A stretch of DNA of 64,000 nt from Bryum argenteum. Taxonomy: Eukaryota > Streptophyta > Bryopsida > Bryales > Bryaceae. How positions within the stretch are numbered: position 1 is the stretch's first letter; every line of letters starts with the position of its first letter. The notes beneath the pieces were generated by a model. The model worked only from the letters and a program-made list of their open reading frames with translations. It had not been told where the DNA came from and made no database searches. The position numbers and the translations under genes were made by a program. The stretch covers positions 9,373,601-9,437,600 of the forward strand of contig CM073322.1 in the NCBI GenBank assembly GCA_037043015.1. Reading direction: 5' to 3'. Below are positions 9,501-21,273 of the stretch, in pieces.

Positions 9501-12500
9501 TTTTAGTAAAATATAAAATGTTATTGAGAACTCGGTTGGTGGCTTATCTTCCCAAAAGGTTGATAAGTTGGATTCTTGATGTTCTTTGACAAAATTATAA
9601 AATATTATTTTTAATTTATTTAAGAACTCACTTGGTGAATGGTCTTCTCGAAAGGGTTGATTTTTCGGATAGTTGATGTTCTATTTAATTATATTTTTAG
9701 TAAAATATAAAATGTTATTGAGAACTCGGTTGATGGCTTATCTTCCCAAAAAGGTTGATAAGTTGGATTCTTGATGTTCTTTGATAAAATTATAAAATAA
9801 TATTTTTAATTTATTTAAGAACTCGGTGAATGGTCTTCTCGAAAGGGTTGATTTTTCAGATAGTTGATGCTCTATTTAATTATATTTTTAATAAAATATG
9901 AAATGTTATTGAGAACTCGGTTGGTGGCTTATCTTCCCAAAAGGTTGATAAGTTGGATTCTTGATGTTCTTTGACAAAATTATAAAATATTATTTTTAAT
10001 TTATTTAAGAACTCACTTGGTGAATGGTCTTCTCGAAAGGGTTGATTTTTCGGATAGTTGATGTTCTATTTAATTATATTTTTAGTAAAATATAAAATGT
10101 TATTGAGAACTCGGTTGATGGCTTATCTTCCCAAAAAGGTTGATAAGTTGGATTCTTGATGTTCTTTGATAAAATTATAAAATATTTTTTTTGATTTATT
10201 TAAGAACTCGGTGAATGGTCTTCTCGAAAGGGTTGATTTTTCGGATAGTTGATGTTCTATTTAATTATATTTTTAGTAAAATATAAAATGTTATTGAGAA
10301 CTCGGTTGATGGCTTATCTTCCCAACATGGTTGATAAGTTGGATTCTTGATGTTCTTTGAAAAAATTATAAAATATTATTTTTAATTTATTTAAGAACTC
10401 ACTTGGTGAATGGTCTTCTCGAAAGGGTTGATTTTTCGGATAGTTGATGTTCTATTTAATTATATTTTTAGTAAAATATAAAATGTTATTGAGAACTCGG
10501 TTGATGGCTTATCTTCCCAAAAAGGTTGATGAGTTGGATTCTTGATGTTCTTTGATAAAATTATAAAATATTATTTTTAATTTATTTAAGAACTCACTTG
10601 GTGAATGGCCTTCTCGAAAGGGTTGATTTTTCGGATAGTTGATGTTCTATTTAATTATATTTTCAGTAAAATATAAAATGTTATTGAGAACTCGGTTGAT
10701 GGCTTATCTTCCCAAAAAGGTTGATAAGTTGGATTCTTGATGTTCTTTGATAAAGTTATAAAAAATTATTTGTAATTTATTTAAGAACTCGGTGAATGGT
10801 CTTCTCGAAAGGGTTGATTTTTCAGATAGTTGATTCTCTATTAAATTATATTTTTAATAAAATATGAATTATTATTGAGAACTCGGTTGATGGCTTATCT
10901 TCCCAACATGGTTGATAAGTTGGATTCTTGATGTTCTTTGAAAAAATTATAAAATATTATTTTTAATTTATTTAAGAACTCACTTGGTGAATGGTCTTCT
11001 CGAAAGGGTTGATTTTTCGGATAGTTGATGTTCTATTTAATTATATTTTTAGTAAAATATAAAATGTTATTGAGAACTCGGTTGATGGCTTATCTTCCCA
11101 AAAAGGTTGATGAGTTGGATTCTTGATGTTCTTTGATAAAATTATAAAATATTATTTTTAATTTATTTAAGAACTCACTTGGTAAATGGTCTTCTCGAAA
11201 GGGTTGATTTTTCGGATAGTTGATGTTCTATTTAATTATATTTTCAGTAAAATATAAAATGTTATTGAGAACTCGGTTGGTGGCTTATCTTCCCAAAAGG
11301 TTGATAGGTTGGATTCTTGATGTTCTTTGATAAAATTATAAAATGTTATTTTTGATTTATTTAAGAACTTGGTGAATGGTCGTCTCGAAAGGGTTGATTT
11401 TTCGAATAGTTGATGTTCTATTTAATTATATTTTTAGTAAAATATAAAATATTATTGAGAACTCGGTTGGTGGATTATCTTCCCAAAAAGGTTGATAAGT
11501 TGGATTCTTGATGTTCTTGGATAAAGTTATAAAATATTATCTTTAATATATTTAAGAACTCGGTGAATGGTCTTCTCAAAAGGGTTGATTTTTTGGATAG
11601 TTGATGCTCTATTTAATTATATTTTTAATAAAATATGAAATGTTATTGAGAACTCGGTTGGTGGCTTATCTTCCCAAAAGGTTGATAAGTTGGATTCTTG
11701 ATGTTCTTTGATAAAATTATAAAATATTATTTGTAATTTATTTAAGAACTCGGTGAATGGTCTTCTCGAAAGGGTTGATTTTTCAGATAGTTGATGTTCT
11801 ATTTAATTATGTTTTTAATAACATATGAAATGTTATTGAGAACTCGGTTGGTGGCTTATCTTCCCAAAAGGTTGATAAGTTGGATTCTTGATGTTCTTTG
11901 ATAAAATTATAAAATATTATTTTTAATTTATTTAAGAACTCACTTGGTAAATGGTCTTCTCGAAAGGGTTGATTTTTCGGATAGTTGATGTTCTATTTAA
12001 TTATATTTTTAGTAAAATATAAAATGTTATTGAGAACTCGGTTGATGGCTTATCTTCCCAAAAAGGTTGATAAGTTGGATTCTTGATGTTCTTTGATAAA
12101 ATTATAAAATATTATTTTTAATTTATTTAAGAACTCACTTGGTAAATGGTCTTCTCGAAAGGGTTGATTTTTCGGATAGTTGATGTTCTATTTAATTATA
12201 TTTTTAGTAAAATATAAAAATGTTATTGAGAACTCGGTTGGTGGCTTATCTTCCCAAAAGGTTGATAGGTTGGATTCTTGATGTTTTTTGATAAAATTAT
12301 AAAATATTATTTTTGATTTATTTAAGAACTTGGTGAATGGTCGTCTCGAAAGGGTTGATTTTTCGAATAGTTGATGTTCTATTTAATTATATTTTTAGTA
12401 AAATATAAAATATTATTGAGAACTCGGTTGGTGGCTTATGTTCCCAAAAAGGTTGATAGGTTGGATTCTTGATGTTCTTTGAAAAAATTATAAAAAATTA

Positions 12501-13520
12501 TTTTTGATTTATTTAAGAACTTAGTGAATGGTCGTCTCGAAAGGGTTGATTTTTCGAATAGTTGATGTTCTATTTAATTATGTTTTTAGTAAAATATAAA
12601 ATGCTCTTGAGAACTCGGTTGGTGGATTATCTTCCCAAAAAGGTTGATAAGTTGGATTCTTGATGTTCTTGGATAAAGTTATAAAATATTATTTTTAATA
12701 TATTTAAGAACTCGGTGAATGGTCTTCTCAAAAGGGTTGATTTTTTGGATAGTTGATGCTCTATTTAATTATATTTTTAATAAAATATGAAATGTTATTG
12801 AGAACTCGGTTGGTGGCTTATCTTCCCAAAAAGGTTGATAAGTTGGATTCTTGATGTTCTTTGATAAAATTATAAAATATTTTTTTTGATTTATTTAAGA
12901 ACTTGGTGAATGGTCTTCTCGAAAGGGTTGATTTTTCGGATGGTTGATGTTGTAATTAATTATACTTTTAGTAAAATATAAAATGTTATTGAGAACTCGG
13001 TTGATGACTTATATTCCCAAAATGGTTGATAAGTTGGATTCTTGATGTTCTTTGATAAAATTATAAAATATTTTTTTTGATTTATTTAAGAACTCGGTGA
13101 ATGGTCTTCTCGAAAGGGTTGATTTTTTGGATAGTTGATGCTCTATTTAATTATATTTTTAATAAAATATGAGATGTTATTGAGAACTCGGTTGGTGGCT
13201 TATCTTCCCAAAAGGTTGATAAGTTGGATTCTTGATGTTCTTTGAAAAAATTATAAAATATTATTTTTAATTTATTTAAGAACTCACTTGGTGAATGGTC
13301 TTCTCGAAAGGGTTGATTTTTCGGATAGTTGATGTTCTATTTAATTATATTTTTAGTAAAATATAAAATGTTATTGAGAACTCGGTTGGTGGCTTATCTT
13401 CCCAAAAGGTTGATAAGTTGGATTCTTGATGTTCTTTGATAAAATTATAAAATATTATTTTTGATTTATTTAAGAACTTGGTGAATGGTCTTCTCGAAAG
13501 GGTTGATTTTTCGGATAGTT
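9501..13520. repeat. Satellite array, ~193-bp dimeric unit (left part)
   Basis: About 21 copies of a unit running from TTATTGAGAACTCGGTTG through CTTCCCAAAAAGGTTGATAA, GGATTCTTGATGTTCTTTG, GAACTCACTTGGTGAATGG, CTTCTCGAAAGGGTTGATTT and TTGATGTTCTATTTAATTAT. Successive TTATTGAGAAC anchors lie at 9521, 9715 and 9906, giving 191-194 bp. The two halves (about 97 bp each) align to each other: GAACTC, TCTTC, GGTTGAT, GGAT and TTGATGTTCT occur in the same order. The monomer was therefore about 97 bp and has become a dimer. Some units lack the CACTT insertion, giving subfamilies. The array is cut at 13,520 by a LINE and resumes at 21,698. Confidence 0.95.
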
Positions 13521-13774
13521 AAAGAACTCCAATCTTCAATTCGAAGATAGGCGTGAATACAGCGTCTGTTCGTAATGTCTTTACCTCGATGGCCACAAGA
13601 CAAAGAGGTAAAAGAACAAAACTACTCACCCCTTTCGGGAATAGACACTAAAACTCTACAAATAACTGCAACTGGACTAAACTATATTAGCCATGATAAA
13701 CTATTTTTGATGCTGATAATTCGACGGGGCTATGTGTGTGTAAATGGGGTTTTGGTGGGGTTGTAGTCACCAAG

Positions 13775-14015
13775 CCGTGCAGTCCTAGGGTGGTTGAGGT
13801 GTAGGACGTTTGTAGTTGTGCTGGTCCGAGTTCGAACCCTTACGGGCTCGTTTGAGCAGTACGCATGGCTTGGGGCATGCAGCGTGAGTATATCTCAGTA
13901 TATGGCGGAAAATAGTATCAACCACCCGGCCCCTACCCGAAAGAAAGAAGCGAGAGGCAAGCGATCCAGCTGTTAACAACAAATGGTTTTGCACCACTAC
14001 CCCCCTTTTGTTTTT
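13775..14015 (+). mobile_element. tRNA-derived SINE-like copy in the LINE 3' region
   Basis: A tRNA-like head is visible: a possible A box TGGTTGAGGTG near 13,791 and a B box GAGTTCGAACCC near 13,832, about 40 bp apart as in tRNA-type Pol III promoters. GTCCTA/TAGGAC can pair around the A-box region as in a D arm. The body, GTATATCTCAGTATATGGCG to CACCCGGCCCCTACCCGAAA, recurs in a diverged copy near 25,400. The copy ends in CCCCCCTTTTGTTTTTC, like plant SINEs with short T-rich tails. It reads opposite to the LINE, so it is more likely an insertion into the LINE 3' region than part of it. Confidence 0.6.
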
Positions 14016-14163
14016 CAAGGTGGTTCGATATTTGTGGGAAGGGGTTGGTGATTTTCTATTTTGCGTTTGTGTAGGAGAATTAGTACGGCGTGTTGTATTG
14101 CTATTGTGTTAATTGTCTTGAATGCATTTTTTATTTGTTTTTTGGTGAGTTTGAAAGTGGTTT

Positions 14164-15021
14164 CTAATGGTTGTATTGATGGTGTGTGGGTTGTACCTGC
14201 GCTGCTGCGATGATGACGATGAGGGGGTTAACTTTCCAGCCGCGAGCAGCTATTGAGTCTAATAATGGTTGGTATTTGTTAGTTTTATTTGTGATGGTTT
14301 CTTGCGGGAATCTATCGTTACAGTATGTGAATTCAATGTATTGGATGACAATGTTGTCATTTGGGTGGTGTGGAGGTGTGTCTTGGTGTGGAAGACCAAT
14401 TACACATAGTAAGTCAGGTCTGAATCTTGCGTTGCAGTGGCATCTACTTGTGTCACAGGTGCAGGGAAGGAGCCAGCTTGGTACCGTATTGTCTGGGGGT
14501 GTGTTGAGGTGTCTTCCGGCATTTATAAGTGTGTAACATCTTGATTTGGTGTTTGACAGGATTAGTTGTTTGATGGTTTTAGCTGCTTGGTTGTGTCTAG
14601 TAACTCTGAGTGCGTGGATGTTTGGTTGTGAACATTTAAGTAAGACATGTAGCCATGTGTCTACATCTGTTGAGGTGCATATAGGGCATGTTTTTGAAGG
14701 GAAACATATGTGTCCAAAGAATAGTTGTTTTCTTGCGTGTCCCATGTATTGGCCTGTGCGAAATTTTAGTATGCTAGTTATTTGAGAGTCTGTGATTTTT
14801 GGGTTTTTCCAGAAGGCATTGGAGGACTTTGTATGTATATCCAGATTGGAGGTCCATTTGTTTATGTTAGGAAAGTTTTGTGCTAGAATTTTGAGGTTGT
14901 TTTCTCGGTCGTATTTGGTAAGATATGTAGCTAGGTTTATTTGGGCCTTTATCTGGTCTGTGGTGCGGTCCAGGCCAAATATCTTTTTGGAAGTAAAAAG
15001 GGGTGGTGTGTGCAAATTCAT
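14164..15021 (-). pseudogene. LINE C-terminal region with CCHC motif
   Basis: This 285-codon stretch follows the RNase H domain. It contains SILKFRTGQYMGHARKQLFF and then CPICTSTDVDTWLHVLLKC, a C-x2-C-x9-H-x4-C motif typical of the C-terminal zinc-knuckle-like tail of LINE polyproteins. Then comes a Cys/His-rich segment (LPCTCDTSRCHCNARFRPDL) and a conserved-looking end (QYIEFTYCNDRFPQETI). It overlaps the RNase H frame by about 155 bp in a different frame, so a frameshift separates the two in this copy. Confidence 0.7.
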
Positions 15022-15470
15022 GATGTTTACGGGCGAATTTGTAGTTTTTCTCGTTCCCTACTTTGGCAAGTTTGTCCGCTTTCTCATTGCCAGATATATT
15101 AACATGGGCTCGTACTTTGTGGAATGTAGTGGGCTGAGTGCGTATTTTTAGCATATTGGTTATGGCGATAAGGGTGTTTAGATCTGGGTGATTATTTTGT
15201 AGGGTAGGGTGTGTGAGGTGTGTTTGTAAAACGTACAGGCAATTTATGCAATCTGTAAAGATATATGCGGGTTCGTCTATATTTCTATTTGTGAGGATTT
15301 TGAGTGTTTTGTAGATGGCCATAAGTTCTGCCCTGAAGATGGTTTGTAAGCCTGGTAGTCTTTTTGATTTTTGAATTTCTGGTTTGGTTGGGTTATATAT
15401 TCCATACCCAAATGTTTACGTAACATATGGCCCTCTGCGGTTTTTGTGGTGGTATAAAGGATCCGTCTCG
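14867..15470 (-). pseudogene. LINE RNase H domain
   Basis: RNase H signatures appear in order on the minus strand: a DGS near 15,463 (first Asp, in a different frame), the FRAELMAIYKTL segment (catalytic Glu) near 15,320-15,345, FTDC near 15,265 (second Asp) and VRAHVNISGNEKADKLAK near 15,050-15,090 (His and last Asp region). This is the domain that degrades RNA in the RNA:DNA hybrid during reverse transcription; in LINEs it lies C-terminal to RT. At least one frameshift lies between the first Asp and the rest. Confidence 0.8.
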
Positions 15471-15683
15471 TATAGTAAATGTATGCAGGTGGGAATTTTA
15501 TAGTTAAATTTGCATTGTATTGTGGAATCGGGGGTGTACTTGAGATGCTGAATGTATAAGTTGGTGGGTATAGTAGTTTTGTCCAATTTTTGTTTTTGTT
15601 GACCCTGGTGTTTTCAGGGGTGTGGGGGATATTTTGAAGTTGGAATTGAGTGATGGATAAATTCCTAAGGGTGGTTGTGAGGT

Positions 15684-17171
15684 TTAGCAAGTCTCTTCAA
15701 AGGTGAGATTATGGTTTTTGTGGTGGATGCAGAGAATTTGAATCGAATTTGATTCGGTACGGGGTTTTTTATGATCGGTGGGAATGGTGGGTTCTTCGTA
15801 TGTTATTGTATCAACGGCAAAGTGTGCTAAAACGTGTGTATCTGGAAATTCAGTAGATAGTGGTGTTGGGTTGTGGAACCATTGTTTGTCTGGCAGGACC
15901 ACAATGGTGGTGGCATTATGGTCTTGTTGTGCAGCTAATCTGGCCCAGTGTATGGTTTGCTGAGCAGTTTCGTTGTTGTGAGGGTGAGCGTAGCCAATTC
16001 CTTGCCATTTGTATTGAAAGGCAAGGCCACTAGAGCCAAATATTTTGTCACGGGGGAATGTGGAGTAATATGTTGTGATTGGAAGTGGGCATGTTACTGG
16101 GGAGGAGAAATATGTATGTGTTATTTGGAAGGATGTGATAAGTGTGTCAATTATAGCTGTAGGAAGTGTGTGATGATTTGTAGTTTTGGGGTTGCGTTTG
16201 GAGAGTGTGTGGTAATACCGTTTATAGAGCAAAATAATTTCAGTTTCAAAGCATTGGGTGGGAGGGGTGAGACTGTGGTTATTGTTGCGGTGGGTGTGGT
16301 ATTGTTTCCATAGCCATATAAGTCGATTTTTGGGGATGGTAAGAAGAAAATGCCCGTTGTTATCAAATAAATGTGCAATTTCATTTGTGATTTGTATGGT
16401 AGGGGAGTTTGTGAGGATGTCTTTGTCAGGATTGCAGTCTTGGAGATAGATTTTTGTAAGGGGAATGTTTGTTGGAGATGGGATGAAACGTGTGTCCTTC
16501 AATTGGGGTGGTGTGAAGTGAGTGTTGATTGTGTGTTTATATATTGTGTGTTTTTGGTGTGTGTAATAGTTAGTCAAGAGGTTAAGGTTATGTTGTATGG
16601 CGGTCGGGTAGTTTAATGGGAATAGTTCTTTTGGAGATAACCAAGTATGATATAGTGGTTGGTTGTTTATTTCCCAGTGACAGATGTATAGGTTAGTGGA
16701 GTGTGTGATTTTGTATTTGTCTTTTTTGGTTACTAGTTTATGTGCAGAGATGTGGTGTATGGGAAAGGTGATCGGGTCCTTAATAATTTGTTTGGATGGA
16801 GGTATTGTCGTTGTGGGTGATGGAACAGTTATGTGTGTTGGAGGTAGGGGGGTAGGAGAAGATATTACATGATTATGTGTTATATATTCATTGTGTAAAA
16901 GGTGGGATGGTGGGTGTGAGTTGCATGGATGGGAACATTCAGCGGTACAGATTCTTTGGCAAAACAGTTGTTGGGCGAGGTTGAGAGCACTACGTTCTAA
17001 TTTGCTAGGAGTTTTATAGTATATTTTGAAATCTATGGGCGACATGAGAGTGGTACCATTTGGGAGTGTGAGATGTTTTATTTTGGTGATTTTGAGAAGT
17101 AATAGTTTATGTAATAATTTGAGGGAGACTTTGGAATTTAAGTGGGGTAGGAGAGTTGATGCTTGTGACAT
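15684..17171 (-). pseudogene. LINE region between RT and RNase H, with extra domain
   Basis: An open 495-codon block. The N-terminal half continues the RT thumb/connection and is rich in Thr, His, Pro and Asn. The C-terminal part (about 16,060-15,790) has a distinct, better conserved-looking segment: FPRDKIFGS, WQGIGYAHPHN, HWARLAAQ, TIVVLPDKQWFHNP and then DTHVLAHFAVDTITYEEP. Its order and spacing recall phage Dam-like N6-adenine methyltransferases, where an NPPY motif is followed by an alpha-helix and a VVLLPARTDTxWFH strand. Here NPPY would be replaced by AHPHN. The resemblance is from memory and could be superficial; a catalytic methyltransferase is unlikely without NPPY. It sits where LINEs normally have only a linker. 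Confidence 0.5.
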
Positions 17172-17717
17172 CCAATATGTTTCTAATTCTGTAGCTTGAA
17201 GTTGGAAGTTGTCAATGGTGCATTTGAGATGTATTCCACCAGCTTCTTTAAGTAGGAAGAGTGTTCTTGTAATTGGGGAATGTATGCAATCGTTGGGAGT
17301 TATGCGGGAAATATTTTGAGAGCCACCAAATTTTGCTAGGATGTGTTGGGTGAGGCCTTGGTAAATGGGGCCAAGTTTGCCTTTATCGTTTAGTGCATTT
17401 ATGAGTTGATCTCCAATACTTCTAAGGTAAGCATTTTTAAGGAGAAAGCTTCAAGACCAAAGTCTTCGTGTGGTAATTGTGCAATTACATTTGCGGTACA
17501 TTTTGGTAGTCCGCATATTGTTTTTTGGATGCTTGTGATTTTCTTATCGAGTTTTTGATCATTGGAAGTGAGTAGGGTACGCATAAAAGCTATATGCAAT
17601 TCCTGCACGTATGACTGTATCCACCATACTTATTTTTTGTTTGATTGTAGCCGGGCAGTTGGCGAGTTTTTGGCATTGTTCAGTAAGTTTTGTGGTGGTT
17701 AGATGTGTTTGTAGTTT

Positions 17718-18569
17718 CTATTTGAGTGTAGGTACCATTTGTATACCAAGATAGGGGTAGGCTTCATTTTGGTGTAGTATTGGTAGTGGTTCGTTTTTGT
17801 AGTTGATGTTTTGTGTTTGGAGGAGGGTTTTGAAGTTGGCGGGTGTGAGTTTGGATTTGTTTGGACAACCAGTAATTGCACATTTTTGTGTGCCTACTTC
17901 GAGTCCTGTCCAGTCACTGAATTTTTCGATTTTGTTCATTTGTATTTGAATGGCTTGGAGGGTGTCCGTGAGGGCGGCTAGGTCATCAGCGTATGCGGCT
18001 GAATTAATAGTTGTGTTTGATGTACCGAATTTATAACCATGGTTGCCACGTTGTAACCATCTAAGCAGGGGTTCGAGGAATATGATAAAAAGGTACGGGC
18101 TTAATGTGTCACCTTGGATGGTGCCACGTTGAATTGGAATTGGTTTGGTTTGTCCAAAATGTTCTCCGGTGTATATGGTGGTGGAGTGTGAGTAGATATT
18201 TCCAATTAATGCAACCGCGTCTTTTGGGTAGCCTAGGTCAATCATTATTGTTAATAATCTAGCGTGATCCAAAGATCCAAAGGCGTTTTTGAAGTCGATA
18301 TACATAATGTAGATGTCTTGGTTTGTGATTCTAGCATCTTCTAGTGCGGCTGTCAGAAGTTGGATTTGTCTTGAGGTACTTCGTTCGGCTCGAAAGCCTT
18401 CTTGACTGTCATGAAGGATTTGGTGGTGTTCGCCGTATGCGGAGGATGAGTGTAAGGGTGCTTGTGAAGAGTTTGTAAATTGTGTTTGCCAAGGCAATGG
18501 GTCTATGGTTAGGGAGAAGTGAGGATCTCTCTTTTTTTGTAGAGTAGTATAGTAAGACTTATTTTCCAA
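17718..18569 (-). pseudogene. LINE reverse transcriptase core
   Basis: RT motifs are in order: QEGFRAERSTSRQIQLL (motif 2a region), IMYIDFKNAFGSLDHARLL (motif A, catalytic Asp), PIQRGTIQGDTLSPYLFIIFLEP (motif B), AAYADDLAALTDT (motif C, catalytic YADD) and LEVGTQKCAITG (motif D). The polymerase copies the LINE RNA at the nicked target. The block begins in a different frame from the endonuclease ORF, whose end near 18,560 reads NKAPGPDKIPNSILKNM (RT N-terminal motif). A frameshift thus interrupts RT in this copy. Downstream (17,718-17,170) the thumb region is recognisable only piecewise, for example ICGLPKCTANVIAQLPHEDFG near 17,450-17,520. Confidence 0.9.
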
Positions 18570-21273
18570 GATGCGGTATTTGTTTTTGCTTATAACAATG
18601 TGAAAAGAAAAGGTATAGGAGGGTGTGGAATGAGTCGGGCATATTTTTGAGGATGGAGTTGGGAATCTTATCTGGTCCGGGAGCTTTGTTTTGTGAGAGG
18701 TTTTTCAGGCATACGTCGAATGTTTCGCGTTTGTAGTATGTATGTAACGGGATGTCTGGAGTACCTCTTTTTTCAAGGACAAATCCATCTAATTCATGCC
18801 ATGGATATTGGCGAACTGCACATGTGCAGTTTTGGGAATGTTCCGGCTGGTAATAACATGTTGGAATGGTTGGGCGGTTAATGACGGACTGTTGTAAGAA
18901 GATTTCTTGGGCTATGTCTTCTGGGCTAGTTAGGATTTCGTTGTTGTGAGTAGTGATGCAGTCAAGTGGCGGGGTAACTATATTTTTGAAAACACGGTTG
19001 TTGATTTTCTTGGGGCTAGTGTTATAGAGTTGTCTATACTTTGTGATCGCCTTTTTGATAGATTGTCGTGTGTATTTTGTGGTGATGGCCCGTGCTTTCT
19101 TATTTGCGATTTTAGCTAAGTCAGCTAGCGTGATTAGCCAGTCCTTTTTTGTATCTTCCGTGTCTGGGGGTGGTGGAATGTTTGCATGTGTGTGTTGTTG
19201 GGTTTCTTGTAATATTGGGTGCGTTCTCCAATTGTCTTGGTTGTTGGCTATGTAGATTGTTTTGCGTATTAGATGGTATGTGGAAAGGTGTTTTTTCCAT
19301 TCCTTTTGTGATTTGCGTGGGAGAAATCCACCTTGAGGGTTGGTTTGAGAGGTGAGAGTAGGGATGGGAGGTGCGGTACAGGTGATTTGTAAAGTTCTTG
19401 TGATATTATTGATGAGTATATCTAATTGTGTACAAGCAGATGACCATTCTGTGGGAGTGAGTTGGTTTTGCTTTAGAGTTGTTGTGAGGTTGTTGATGGA
19501 GAGTGCGTTTTGTTCAAAGAATATAGTGTTGAATGTGTCTAAGTTGGTTTGGGGGATAGGGTTGAGAACGCGAGGGGGTTTGGCAGCTGGTATTGATGGA
19601 GGTCGGGCTATAAGTGTATGCTGGGAGATGTGAAGGTTTACTGGGGAGTGGTCCGAGTTTAGGTTTTGTGTGTGGTTGGTAGTGGAAGTGAAAAGATGTT
19701 GGATTGTAGAATTTATGTAGTAACCGTCGATTAGGCTTGATTCGGTATAGTTATATCCGCCTTGTCTAGAGAATGGGCTATTTGTAGGAACATAGTTTAG
19801 ATTGAGACTATCAGTGAAGGTGCGCCATTGTATGTCTTCTTCTTGTGGTGGTGTAGTGGTGTGTTCGTTTCGCCTGCCAATTAATGCGATGTCTCTGTTA
19901 AAATCTCCACAGAGAATATGAGTGTGATTTGGATGTGATTGTATTTGGGTGGTAATTGTTTGTTGCATTAAGGGGATGAGTCCTATGTCTTCTGGATGGG
20001 ATGGCATGTAGAGGTGGATGATAAGCCATGGCGTCAATGGTTTGTTTGTGATGTGTATGAGTTGAAGGTATGGTGAGATGTTTGCTGGTGTTGGAATCTT
20101 AGTAATATTTCCTGGGGAAGCATAGTTTTGGTGTATTAGAGTGAGAAGTCGTCCTCTAGCAGGTGTGTATCGGAATCTTTGTTGTATACATCTGGTAAGG
20201 GAGTGTGTATTGTTAAAAATGAGTTTGTATTGTGGTAGCATGCGTTGTATGTATTTTGTGGATTTATTTGCGGTGAGTTTTGTTTCTTGTATGGTAATAA
20301 TGGTGGGGAGGTTTTCTGTGAGTTGTTGTATGTTGGGAAGTGCAGTGTTGAGTGAAGCGGCATTCCAGGTAGTCATGAGTGTGTTTTGGGAGTTTGTAAT
20401 TTGTGGGTGGGGTTGGCTTGGAGGAGTGGGTGGAGGTGGTGGTGGGTGTGAGTATTCAGGGATGTGATTTTTGCATCTTAAGGCTTCGCTTAGTAGTTCA
20501 TTTGGTAGGTACGGGAATTCCCCTATAAGTGTTTCTAGGTTTGTATTGTTGTTTGGGTTCATAATGTATTTGTATAGTTCAGTGTGTATTTTGTGGGAAG
20601 GTGTAATGTTGTGTTTTTGTGTTTCTAAAAATTTTGTGTAGGGGTGTAGAGTGTCTAAATGTCTGGAAGGAGTGTTTGGGAGTCGAGAGAGTTTGTTAAG
20701 AAGTAATGTAGTCCAGTCAGGAGAGGGGTTTGAAAGTATGTGTTGTTTGCACATTGTTAGTAGAGGACCAATAGTGGTGATTAGTGCATATAGGAGGTTG
20801 GGTGGTGGAAATTGGGGGTGATTGTGTATGTAGCGTGTTAGGCATGGGTATGTGTTTGTACTTGTTGGGTGGTCATGGTGTGTTGGTTGGATTGTAGAGG
20901 AGAATATTTTTGCAAGGTGTTTGTATTCAGGATGTAGTATGATTGTATTGGGAATGAAATATGTTTTACTCTGTCTTCTGTGTTTGGCAGGATGGGAGTG
21001 TAGGACGTTTGGCATAGGTCCTGGGTTTGATTCGATGTCACCACAGATTAAAAGGAACAGACAATTTGGGATAAATTTGCCTTTGAGAGTTTTGGGTTTT
21101 GGTTTAGCAAGGTGTAAGTGGGTGTAGGTTTGGAAGTGGACTGTAGTATGTGTATTTAAATTGGGCATTGGTGGATCTTTGTATATATTGTGGAGAAGGT
21201 GTGTATGTTGGGTTTTTGTCTTGTGGTGTGAGTGTTGTTGTTTGGGTGAGGGAAGTCCAAATATTAGGGACAA
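18559..21273 (-). CDS. LINE ORF: 2A-like motif, APE endonuclease, RT N-terminus
   Basis: An open 904-codon frame. Residues 71-86 read CLFLLICGDIESNPGP: a hydrophobic run followed by D-I-E-S-N-P-G-P (nucleotides 21,039-21,016), the 2A/CHYSEL consensus at which ribosomes skip a peptide bond between Gly85 and Pro86. Residues about 305-570 form an APE-type endonuclease: TTWNAASLN, TIITIQETKL, ILCGDFNRD, SSLIDGYYINS and LNSDHSPVNLHI (the conserved SDH). This enzyme nicks the target site. The tail (about 850-904) enters RT with NKAPGPDKIP. Between 90 and 300 lies a Pro/His/Thr/Asn-rich linker with no recognised domain. The true start may be one of several later Met codons. The frame is intact here, unlike downstream. 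Confidence 0.85.
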   Translation of the reverse strand: MSLIFGLPSPKQQHSHHKTKTQHTHLLHNIYKDPPMPNLNTHTTVHFQTYTHLHLAKPKPKTLKGKFIPNCLFLLICGDIESNPGPMPNVLHSHPAKHRRQSKTYFIPNTIILHPEYKHLAKIFSSTIQPTHHDHPTSTNTYPCLTRYIHNHPQFPPPNLLYALITTIGPLLTMCKQHILSNPSPDWTTLLLNKLSRLPNTPSRHLDTLHPYTKFLETQKHNITPSHKIHTELYKYIMNPNNNTNLETLIGEFPYLPNELLSEALRCKNHIPEYSHPPPPPPTPPSQPHPQITNSQNTLMTTWNAASLNTALPNIQQLTENLPTIITIQETKLTANKSTKYIQRMLPQYKLIFNNTHSLTRCIQQRFRYTPARGRLLTLIHQNYASPGNITKIPTPANISPYLQLIHITNKPLTPWLIIHLYMPSHPEDIGLIPLMQQTITTQIQSHPNHTHILCGDFNRDIALIGRRNEHTTTPPQEEDIQWRTFTDSLNLNYVPTNSPFSRQGGYNYTESSLIDGYYINSTIQHLFTSTTNHTQNLNSDHSPVNLHISQHTLIARPPSIPAAKPPRVLNPIPQTNLDTFNTIFFEQNALSINNLTTTLKQNQLTPTEWSSACTQLDILINNITRTLQITCTAPPIPTLTSQTNPQGGFLPRKSQKEWKKHLSTYHLIRKTIYIANNQDNWRTHPILQETQQHTHANIPPPPDTEDTKKDWLITLADLAKIANKKARAITTKYTRQSIKKAITKYRQLYNTSPKKINNRVFKNIVTPPLDCITTHNNEILTSPEDIAQEIFLQQSVINRPTIPTCYYQPEHSQNCTCAVRQYPWHELDGFVLEKRGTPDIPLHTYYKRETFDVCLKNLSQNKAPGPDKIPNSILKNMPDSFHTLLYLFFSHCYKQKQIPHLGK

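Noticed and set aside
13790-13865. A functional tRNA gene
   Set aside because: The A and B boxes are present, but no acceptor stem or anticodon arm can be folded, and a diverged copy shares the downstream body, so a SINE is the better explanation.
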